NCBI GenBank assembly: GCA_022706165.1
Contig: JAKJDA010000132.1
Coordinates: forward strand, 320-5,333
From: Candidatus Hydrogenedentota bacterium
GTDB taxonomy: Bacteria > Hydrogenedentota > Hydrogenedentia > Hydrogenedentales > SLHB01
Direction of reading: 5' to 3'
DNA: 5,014 nt
Under the pieces are notes generated by a model, which saw only the letters and a list, made by a program, of their open reading frames with translations, was not told the origin of the DNA and did no database searches. A program made the translations under genes and the position numbers. Shown piece by piece: positions 1-4,403 of the stretch (within the stretch, counting starts at the first letter, position 1; each line of letters starts with the position of its first letter).

Positions 1-274
1 CCGCCTGTTTTTGCAGGTACACGTTCACGCGGAACCGGTGTTTGCGCCCGACCGCCAGGGAAAAATCGAGTTCCTTGTGCTTTTCGAAATGATCTTTCTG
101 CTCCTTCGTCAGGATGGCAAAGATCATTTCGCGCGTCGCCTCGGGCGTCAATATCTCGTCGCGCGTCCGCAACAGCTTGCCGTTGATGCGCAGCATCGGC
201 GGAGCCCCCGCGCTGACCAACAGGTCGGACGCCCCCTGTTTCGAGACGAGAGCGAATAGCGACTCAAGGTCCAT
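1..274 (-). CDS. pilT: PilT/PilU-family type IV pilus retraction ATPase, N-terminal part (cut by window edge)
   Basis: Reading leftward from the ATG at 274-272 gives 91 open codons that run off the window, so the C-terminal part is missing. The protein begins MDLESLFALVSKQGASDLLV. Residues about 13-34 match the PilT-type N-terminal signature (K-G-A-S-D-L, then A-G-x-P-P-M-x-R-x-N-G-K-L), and residues 70-86 (DFSLAVGRKHRFRVNVY) match the following conserved strand. In this family the N-terminal PAS-like domain precedes a RecA-like ATPase core. The hexamer sits at the cytoplasmic base of the type IV pilus and drives pilus retraction and twitching motility. The Walker A, Walker B and His boxes lie outside the window, so activity cannot be judged. 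An AAAGGA ribosome site lies 6-7 bases before the ATG. PilT and PilU cannot be separated from this fragment; the L-T-P-E-x-T-R-E stretch also resembles PilU. The family call is firm, the paralog call is not. Confidence 0.88.
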   Translation of the reverse strand, partial: MDLESLFALVSKQGASDLLVSAGAPPMLRINGKLLRTRDEILTPEATREMIFAILTKEQKDHFEKHKELDFSLAVGRKHRFRVNVYLQKQA

Positions 275-354
275 GCCGTTTCCTTTCGCGTATGCACGAA
301 TGAAGGGGCCAACGCTTGGTTATCGCCCGGAAACCCATGCCGGGCCGCCTCATC

Positions 355-383
355 ATGATACTGTACACCGAGCGGCCAAACAA
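355..383 (-). promoter_or_regulatory. possible sigma70-type promoter for the PilT-family gene
   Basis: On the minus strand, TTGTTT (383-378) and TATCAT (360-355) are separated by exactly 17 bases, about 80 bases before the PilT-family start. The match to consensus is moderate. It would give the pilus gene its own transcript in addition to read-through from the glycosyltransferase gene. The gap also contains a 6-bp inverted repeat (GCCCGG 325-330, CCGGGC 340-345, 9-base loop). That repeat has no T-run and does not look like a terminator. Confidence 0.3.
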
Positions 384-436
384 ATGCGCGAAGAGAGACA
401 GGGCTGCCGGGCGCGCGATCCCGCCTCGTCCATCCC

Positions 437-1768
437 TTATTCCTTCTCGGGGAGCCCTCGCAGATTCTCGATGGCTTGCGGCATGCCCGGCGCGAGCTTG
501 AGCGCCCGCTCGAAACATGCCCGGGCGCGCGCATCGTCGCCGATCGCGTGCAGCACGACCCCGAGATCGTTGTGCGTGATCGGGTCCTCCGGCTCAAGGC
601 GCAACGAAGCGACCAGGGCCCGCAACGCCCGCGCGAGATCGCCTGCGGCAAAACACGTCTTCCCCTCGCAACGCAGCGCATGCGCCTGAACATAGTCCCG
701 GAACTCGCTCAACGACGGCGCGTGCGCGACGGCCGCCTCAAGCTGCGCCCGGGCTCCGGCGGCATCGTTCATCCGGTCCAGCGTGCGCGCCAGATAATAG
801 CGCGCCATCACGTTGCCGGGAACGGCGTCAAGCACCGCATCGAGCCTTGCGCGCGCCTCGTCGAGGCGTCCGAGGCGGCACGCGATCGCGCCGAGCGTCA
901 AAACGACATGCGGCGGCGTGACGCCGGCCGTTTCGAGCCGCCGGAACAGGGCCTCGGCCTCAAGCAGGTCGCCCCGGTTCAGCAGGATATTGGCCATGGT
1001 CGTGGCGGCGCCTAGGTGCAGCGGATCGATCGCAAGAGCCTTGCGGCAGGCCGCCTCCGCCTCGTCGGCGTCGCCGCATGCGAGCGTCTGCTCGGCGAGG
1101 TCGTGCCACGCCTTGGGATCCTGCGGGCGCAACGCGGTCTTTTTGCGGCCCAGCGCCAGATAGAAACGCGCCTTTGCGGGGTCGGGCGCATTGCCGGGGC
1201 GATAGCCGTAATGATGGATCAGAATGGGTTCCGGGCGGATCACCCCGCCGTTTTCGAGCACGCTTTCCGTGATGTTTTCGTGCACGGGCTCGCGGTACTC
1301 GAACCCGCGCCCGTTTCGGAACAGACGCAGCAATCGCGCCGCGATATATCCCGAAAAACCGCGCGCCATCGCATCGCCCGGAACAACGGGGACCCAGCGC
1401 CACGCGCGCACATCGTCGCAGTAGTTGGCCAGCGTCACCTCAATCGCGTCCGCGCCGGCCCCATCCGCGTCCACCACGCCGCGCAGACGGCGCGATCCCT
1501 CCGGATCGACCACTTCGTCCGCGTCGAGATGCAACAGCCAATCGCCGCGCGCCGCCCCGATCACGCGATTTCTCGCCTCGGAGAAATCATCGTTCCACGT
1601 CAGCGGAAACACGCGCGCCCCATGTCCCTGCGCGATGGAGACGGTGTCGTCCGTCGATCCGGTGTCGCCGATCACGATTTCATCGGCGCAATCGCGAATG
1701 CCCTCCAAACATTGCCCAATGCAATGCGCTTCGTTCTTGACGATCATCACCACGCTCAGCGCCGGCAC
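437..1768 (-). CDS. family-2 glycosyltransferase with C-terminal TPR repeats
   Basis: The 443-residue protein has two parts. Residues 1 to about 200 form a GT-A glycosyltransferase of family 2. It shows the opening strand LSVVMIVKNE (4-13), the nucleotide-binding loop DTGSTDDT (35-42), WNDDFSEARN (58-67) and the metal-binding D-A-D at 82-84. The acceptor-side motifs RLFRN (148-152), PVHE (161-164) and HHYGY (185-189) follow. This pattern is that of the subgroup related to SunS and to TPR-bearing bacterial glycosyltransferases. Residues about 217-430 hold about six TPR units, for example around 218-250, 287-319, 320-351 and 396-429, which usually bind a protein partner. There is no signal peptide or membrane segment, so it probably acts in the cytoplasm using an NDP-sugar. 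The start is GTG: an in-frame stop lies at 1786-1784, no ATG occurs between it and the GTG, and a strong SD is well placed. Donor and acceptor are unknown; protein glycosylation is possible but unproven. Confidence 0.9.
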   Translation of the reverse strand: MPALSVVMIVKNEAHCIGQCLEGIRDCADEIVIGDTGSTDDTVSIAQGHGARVFPLTWNDDFSEARNRVIGAARGDWLLHLDADEVVDPEGSRRLRGVVDADGAGADAIEVTLANYCDDVRAWRWVPVVPGDAMARGFSGYIAARLLRLFRNGRGFEYREPVHENITESVLENGGVIRPEPILIHHYGYRPGNAPDPAKARFYLALGRKKTALRPQDPKAWHDLAEQTLACGDADEAEAACRKALAIDPLHLGAATTMANILLNRGDLLEAEALFRRLETAGVTPPHVVLTLGAIACRLGRLDEARARLDAVLDAVPGNVMARYYLARTLDRMNDAAGARAQLEAAVAHAPSLSEFRDYVQAHALRCEGKTCFAAGDLARALRALVASLRLEPEDPITHNDLGVVLHAIGDDARARACFERALKLAPGMPQAIENLRGLPEKE

Positions 1769-1775
1769 GGATGCG

Positions 1776-1782
1776 TCCCCCT
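1776..1782 (-). promoter_or_regulatory. ribosome binding site fixing the GTG start of the glycosyltransferase
   Basis: The minus strand reads AGGGGGA here, seven bases before the GTG at 1768-1766. It supports the GTG as the true start over the internal ATG at codon 8, which would cut into the first strand of the GT-A fold. Confidence 0.7.
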
Positions 1783-1829
1783 GTCATCGGTTTGGGCGCG
1801 GAACGGTCTCGCGCCGCCCGCGCGCTTCG

Positions 1830-1858
1830 ATGATACGCATGCGCGCGGACCGTGGCAA
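1830..1858 (-). promoter_or_regulatory. candidate sigma70-type promoter of the glycosyltransferase gene
   Basis: On the minus strand, TTGCCA (1858-1853) and TATCAT (1835-1830) are 17 bases apart. Transcription would begin near 1823 and leave a leader of about 55 bases that contains the SD. Both hexamers match consensus at four or more positions, and the position in a divergent intergenic gap is right. Confidence 0.5.
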
Positions 1859-1885
1859 TCGCGCCCGGCTTTCGAGGGAAATGGT

Positions 1886-1914
1886 TTGCATTTTGGGCGG
1901 GGCCGGTCTTAAAT
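1886..1914 (+). promoter_or_regulatory. candidate sigma70-type promoter of the MauE/thioredoxin fusion gene
   Basis: TTGCAT (1886-1891) and TTAAAT (1909-1914) are 17 bases apart. The expected start of transcription, about 1921, falls inside the weak SD (1918-1922) of the upstream ATG at 1932. If this promoter is used, translation more likely begins at the ATG at 1971, which has its own SD. Confidence 0.45.
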
Positions 1915-1931
1915 AGAAAGGAACGACAAAA

Positions 1932-2915
1932 ATGGTTTTCGATTCCGAAAGCGGAGCGGAGGCATTCGACATGAAGACCGTATTGCGATGGGTGGAGATT
2001 CTGGTCGGCGCGACCTTTGTCGGTGCGGCGGCGCTAAAAGCGCTGGATATGACCTCGTTTGCCGTTCAGGTTTCGGCCTATGGCATCGTGCGCGATCCTT
2101 TTTGGGTGGAACTGGCCGCATACGGGAGCGTGATCGCGGAAACGTTGTTGGGCGCGGCAATGGTGGCCGGATTTCGCTTCCGGGGCTTGCTGTATCCCGC
2201 CACCGAAGCCATGTTGTTGGGGTTCAGCGCGCTGATCCTATACGCCTGGCGCTTTCAGGGATTGGCCGATTGCGGCTGTTTCGGCAAATACATTGAACTG
2301 GCGCCGGGGCCCTCCATCCTCAAAAACATCGTCATGATGGGCTTGATGGCGGCCGTTTGGCGGGGGTGGGCGAAAGGGTTCTGGCGCGACGCGTCCTCCG
2401 CGCCGCGGGCGATGGCCGCACGGATCGCCGTCGCCGTCGTATGTGGCGTCATCGTGTTGGGCGTCGGCGTATATGCCACCGCCACGGCGTCCCCGGCGCC
2501 CGCGAGGCCAGACCGTTCGCACGCATCCAGCAACCGGCCCTTCGCCCAGTTTGTCTTCGAGCGCCCCGAGCGCCGCGTCGATCTCGGCGAGGGCCGATTC
2601 CTGGTCGCCATGCTCAGCGCTTCGTGCGAGCACTGCGTCGCGTCGGTCGCTGTCCTGAACGATTTCGGGAAGATGCCCGGCATGCCCCCTGTCGTGGCTC
2701 TCCTGATGGGATCTTCGAGCGAAATCGATGCCTTCCTGCTTCAGACCGCGCCTGAATTCCCTTGGCTCGCGATTGACGCGCTGACGTTCATGACGTTTAT
2801 CGGCAGCGCGCCGCCACGCTTTTTCCTGGTCGAGGATGGCAGGCAAAGACATTTTTGGGACACGGATCCTCCGTCGCCCGAGGACGTCGCGCAGGCCCTG
2901 GCCGCGGAAGAGTGA
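1932..2915 (+). CDS. MauE/DoxX-like membrane protein fused to a thioredoxin-like domain
   Basis: The protein has 327 residues from the ATG at 1932, or 314 from the ATG at 1971. The N-terminal half has four hydrophobic segments (about 17-37, 60-80, 88-107, 128-143) with the MauE-type motif D-C-G-C-F-G at 113-118. A fifth segment lies at about 164-184. A proline/alanine-rich linker leads to a thioredoxin-like domain (about 205-325) with C-E-H-C at 232-235 and a probable cis-proline loop A-P-P-R-F-F-L-V (293-300). Arg/Lys-rich loops (FRFR 81-84; 144-163) suggest N-in, C-out topology, which puts both cysteine motifs on the periplasmic side. In methylamine-oxidising bacteria, separate MauE and MauD proteins are needed to mature the disulfide-rich methylamine dehydrogenase subunit; here both types of module sit in one chain. 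No mau genes are nearby, so a general thiol-disulfide role is inferred. The 1971 ATG starts right before the first helix and has the stronger SD (GGAGG). Confidence 0.82.
   Translation: MVFDSESGAEAFDMKTVLRWVEILVGATFVGAAALKALDMTSFAVQVSAYGIVRDPFWVELAAYGSVIAETLLGAAMVAGFRFRGLLYPATEAMLLGFSALILYAWRFQGLADCGCFGKYIELAPGPSILKNIVMMGLMAAVWRGWAKGFWRDASSAPRAMAARIAVAVVCGVIVLGVGVYATATASPAPARPDRSHASSNRPFAQFVFERPERRVDLGEGRFLVAMLSASCEHCVASVAVLNDFGKMPGMPPVVALLMGSSSEIDAFLLQTAPEFPWLAIDALTFMTFIGSAPPRFFLVEDGRQRHFWDTDPPSPEDVAQALAAEE
1958..1962 (+). promoter_or_regulatory. SD supporting an alternative start at 1971
   Basis: GGAGG lies eight bases before the ATG at 1971, a better site than the AAGGA (1918-1922) nine bases before the ATG at 1932. 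The 1971 start yields MKTVLRWVEI leading straight into the first membrane helix, the usual form for this family. Confidence 0.5.
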
Positions 2916-2966
2916 TCGACTCTTTTGACGCGACGCGACCAGACGAATCCGTGAATCCAAAAGAAA

Positions 2967-3002
2967 GACGCTTCCTTTCGTCTCGCGACGAAAGGAAGCG
3001 TC
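2967..3002 (-). terminator. strong intrinsic terminator after the RRM gene at 3027-3332
   Basis: This is a perfect 16-bp inverted repeat (arms 2967-2982 and 2987-3002) around a four-base loop. Read on the minus strand it is followed at once by TTTCTTTT (2966-2959), a good U-tract, and lies 24 bases past the TAA at 3029-3027. On the plus strand the hairpin is followed by GAGTCTGTT, which is poor in T. Termination of the convergent MauE/thioredoxin gene here is therefore possible but weaker. Confidence 0.88.
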
Positions 3003-3026
3003 GAGTCTGTTAACGGCCGATTTCGG

Positions 3027-3332
3027 TTACCAGCGCGAGCCGTAGCCGCCGCCACGCGATCCGCCGCGCGGCGCGCTGCTGCGACGATCTTCCTGCGGGC
3101 GCGCCTCGTTGACCTTGAGCGCGCGGCCTTGCAATTCCTTGCCGTCGATCGCCGCAATCGCCGCCTTGCCTTCCTCGTTGTTCGCCATTTCGACGAAACC
3201 AAAACCGCGCGAACGCCCCGTCACCTTGTCCATGATGACGCGAGCGGACGTGACCGTGCCGAAAGGCTCGAAAGTGGCTTGGAGGTCGCTGTCCATGGTG
3301 CTGTACGAGAGGTTGCCGACGTAGATGTTCAT
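3027..3332 (-). CDS. small single-RRM RNA-binding protein (copy 1)
   Basis: The 101-residue protein is one RNA recognition motif plus a short basic tail. RNP2 is I-Y-V-G-N-L (3-8) and RNP1 is R-G-F-G-F-V-E-M (42-49); the aromatic residues at Y4, F44 and F46 are those that stack on RNA bases in this fold. The tail from about residue 84 is rich in Ser, Arg and Gly and ends GYGSRW. An AGGAG site lies seven bases before the ATG. Such proteins are known in cyanobacteria (Rbp) and many other bacteria, where some are cold-induced or bind mRNA; the cytoplasmic RNA-binding role is firm, the target is unknown. It lies 142 bases downstream of its paralog on the same strand and ends at a strong terminator, so the two may share a transcript. 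Confidence 0.93.
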   Translation of the reverse strand: MNIYVGNLSYSTMDSDLQATFEPFGTVTSARVIMDKVTGRSRGFGFVEMANNEEGKAAIAAIDGKELQGRALKVNEARPQEDRRSSAPRGGSRGGGYGSRW

Positions 3333-3380
3333 CTCTTTTCTCCTGTTCTGTCTTCTTCCCTCTTTTCGAGGGCGTTACCC

Positions 3381-3409
3381 GATATGTCCGGCCGGACCTC
3401 CGCACGCAA
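3381..3409 (-). promoter_or_regulatory. weak candidate promoter with palindrome ahead of RRM copy 1
   Basis: On the minus strand, TTGCGT (3409-3404) and CATATC (3386-3381) are 17 bases apart. A perfect 12-bp palindrome, GTCCGGCCGGAC (3386-3397), fills much of the spacer next to the -10 hexamer. Nearer the gene, CCCTC (3358-3362) and GAGGG (3368-3372) form a 5-bp hairpin in the leader. The -10 match is poor, so transcription from upstream RRM copy 2 is at least as likely. Confidence 0.25.
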
Positions 3410-3461
3410 ACCACCTACTCCGGCATTCCGTTAGGCGTTCCAGCCCATTCCAGCTATTACA

Positions 3462-3476
3462 AACAGCCCGCCTGTT
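3462..3476 (-). other. small hairpin at the stop codon of RRM copy 2
   Basis: AACAG (3462-3466) and CTGTT (3472-3476) can pair around a five-base GC loop, overlapping the TAA at 3477-3475. The bases beyond it on the minus strand are TGTAAT, with no real U-run. It is at best a weak attenuating terminator between the two RRM genes. Confidence 0.2.
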
Positions 3477-3807
3477 ACCAGCGCGAACCGTAGCCGCCGC
3501 CACCGCCGCCGCCACGCGAACCGTAGCCGCCGCGTCCGCCGCCGCCGCCGCCGCCCCGGCGATCTTCCTGGGGACGCGCCTCGTTGACCTTAAGGGTGCG
3601 GCCCTGGAGGTCTTGGCCATTCAAGGCGGCAATCGCGGCCTGGGCTTCATTCGCATCGGCCATCTCGACAAATCCGAACCCGCGCGGCTTGCCCGTCTCG
3701 CGATCCATCATGACCCGGGCGGCGTTTACTTGCCCATACGCCTCAAAGGCGTTGCGCAAGTCATCTTCCGTTGTGCTGTACGACAGGTTGCCCACGTAAA
3801 TATTCAT
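3475..3807 (-). CDS. small single-RRM RNA-binding protein (copy 2) with Gly-rich tail
   Basis: The 110-residue protein has one RRM with RNP2 I-Y-V-G-N-L (3-8) and RNP1 R-G-F-G-F-V-E-M (42-49). A 26-residue tail of glycine runs with RGG and GYGSR units ends GYGSRW. By hand count it matches its neighbour at 58 of the first 84 residues with no gap, and the last codons (GSRW and TAA) are also nearly identical in DNA, so the pair arose by duplication. The tail is encoded by GGC-type runs (CCG/GCC on the plus strand, about 3494-3560), a slippage-prone tract. Known Gly-rich tails in such proteins add RNA affinity or self-association. The start has a GGAG site eight bases upstream. It is the first gene after the long leader region at 3808-4403, so it probably leads the transcript. 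Confidence 0.93.
   Translation of the reverse strand: MNIYVGNLSYSTTEDDLRNAFEAYGQVNAARVMMDRETGKPRGFGFVEMADANEAQAAIAALNGQDLQGRTLKVNEARPQEDRRGGGGGGGRGGYGSRGGGGGGGYGSRW
3494..3560. repeat. GCC/CCG trinucleotide-rich tract coding for the Gly-rich tail
   Basis: Two runs of CCG/GCC triplets are separated by CACGCGAACCGTAGC-type units that encode R-G-G-Y-G-S-R. The tract is low-complexity and in frame with the RRM gene, so changes by whole triplets would alter only tail length. Confidence 0.7.
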
Positions 3808-3838
3808 GCTGACATCTCCTTCACGTCACATTCCCAAC

Positions 3839-3867
3839 AAATAACCCTGCGTCAGACTCAGACGCAA
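3839..3867 (-). promoter_or_regulatory. proximal candidate promoter of RRM copy 2 with a dyad in the spacer
   Basis: On the minus strand, TTGCGT (3867-3862) and TTATTT (3844-3839) are 17 bases apart. An inverted repeat TGCGTC (3848-3853) / GACGCA (3861-3866) lies in the spacer and overlaps the -35 hexamer, where a regulator could block RNA polymerase. It would give a leader of roughly 27 bases. Both hexamers are mediocre. Confidence 0.35.
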
Positions 3868-4143
3868 GGAATTGCCCCCATGGCATAGACAAAACAGATG
3901 CGTTCGTCGCGCGAAAGCGGATGAGTGGAAGGCTTTTGGGTCTGTTTCTCGATGTTTTCGCAATTTTCTTCGCTCCTGGTAGCACCGCACGCTCGAAGAT
4001 GATCTTGCTACTCATGGCGAAGGGACCAAAGGAGAGCGTCAGGCCGGACTGGTTCTTTTTGAAGGGTTTTCTTGGAAACTTGACCGTCTATCCCACACGT
4101 CTATCTGTTGTTTGGGCGCCAACCCCGGCACCCCATGTACGTA

Positions 4144-4172
4144 CTTATATCACACTTTTCTCCCGTATACAA
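4144..4172 (-). promoter_or_regulatory. distal candidate promoter of the RRM genes or of a leader RNA
   Basis: On the minus strand, TTGTAT (4172-4167) and TATAAG (4149-4144) are 17 bases apart. The -10 matches five of six consensus positions and the setting is A/T-rich. Transcription would begin near 4137 and run about 330 bases before the RRM copy 2 start, an unusually long leader. A self-complementary octamer GTACGTAC (4137-4144) sits at the expected start. Confidence 0.35.
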
Positions 4173-4239
4173 GAAAAATCTTCTGGCCAAAAAATGCTTG
4201 CGTGTCCTCGGATCGGGAGGAGGGGGCCTGATTCATCGT

Positions 4240-4267
4240 CTCCCGGATTTTCCATGGGTTCCGGGAG
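4240..4267. promoter_or_regulatory. inverted repeat flanking the -35 of the binding-protein promoter, operator-like
   Basis: CTCCCGGA (4240-4247) and TCCGGGAG (4260-4267) form a perfect 8-bp inverted repeat with a 12-base gap that contains the -35 hexamer. A further CGGGAG occurs at 4214-4219, giving three copies of the half-site. The spacing and place fit a repressor operator for substrate-dependent control, but no regulator is seen in the window. Confidence 0.45.
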
Positions 4268-4277
4268 CGTGTATAAT
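4249..4277 (+). promoter_or_regulatory. sigma70-type promoter of the solute-binding protein gene
   Basis: TTTCCA (4249-4254) and a perfect TATAAT (4272-4277) are 17 bases apart. Transcription would begin near 4284, leaving a leader of about 120 bases before the preferred ATG at 4404. Confidence 0.65.
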
Positions 4278-4403
4278 GCCGCTGGGGAAAAGGCGAGGGC
4301 GTTTTCGTTTGTGACGCCGCAACTCAATCGTGCGGATGGGAGGCGTCTCGCGTCGGAATCGCGGCATTGGGTTTCAAGCGGGATGAGCCGGGGGGCATTG
4401 TCA

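Larger units (their letters stand above)
3808..4403. other. long divergent control region between RRM copy 2 and the binding-protein gene
   Basis: About 600 bases with no convincing gene. The middle part (about 3990-4200) looks richer in A/T than the flanking genes. It holds two minus-strand promoter candidates for the RRM genes, a strong plus-strand promoter for the binding-protein gene, and several dyads. Short open frames at 3821-4015 (minus, no SD) and 4108-4314 (plus, TTG start) have no recognisable motifs. A structured leader for the RRM mRNA or a small RNA could fit here; I recognise no known RNA family. Confidence 0.6.

Noticed and set aside
148..693. 181-codon minus-strand open frame spanning the PilT-family start and the glycosyltransferase end
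   Set aside because: Arg-rich frame-shifted reading of two real genes; the correct frames have clear motifs and SD sites.
476..1015. 179-codon plus-strand open frame
   Set aside because: Antisense shadow of the TPR region; no recognisable domain and no good ribosome site.
1016..1912. 298-codon plus-strand open frame opposite the glycosyltransferase
   Set aside because: It has no family motif, is rich in Arg and His as expected of an antisense shadow in GC-rich DNA, and the minus strand carries a clear GT2-TPR protein with an SD.
2238..2960. 240-codon minus-strand open frame opposite the redox gene
   Set aside because: Highly charged shadow without motifs; the plus strand encodes helices plus a thioredoxin-like domain.
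3494..3560. GCC/CCG repeats as a possible CRISPR or tandem non-coding repeat
   Set aside because: The tract is in frame with the Gly-rich RRM tail and has no spacer structure.
3325..3888. 187-codon plus-strand open frame across RRM copy 2 and flanking DNA
   Set aside because: It contains the antisense translation of the GGC tract (Ala/Thr runs) and shows no SD or domain.
3821..4015. 64-codon minus-strand open frame in the leader of RRM copy 2
   Set aside because: No SD before its ATG and no domain. The RNP2-like end is noted as a curiosity only.
4080..4107. Possible plus-strand promoter TTGACC with TATCTG, 16-base spacing, and two CGTCTATC repeats
   Set aside because: The downstream TATAAT promoter is much better placed, and the repeat is too short to mean much.
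4108..4314. 68-codon plus-strand open frame with a TTG start
   Set aside because: It spans the TATAAT promoter and inverted repeat, lacks an SD and resembles no protein known to me.
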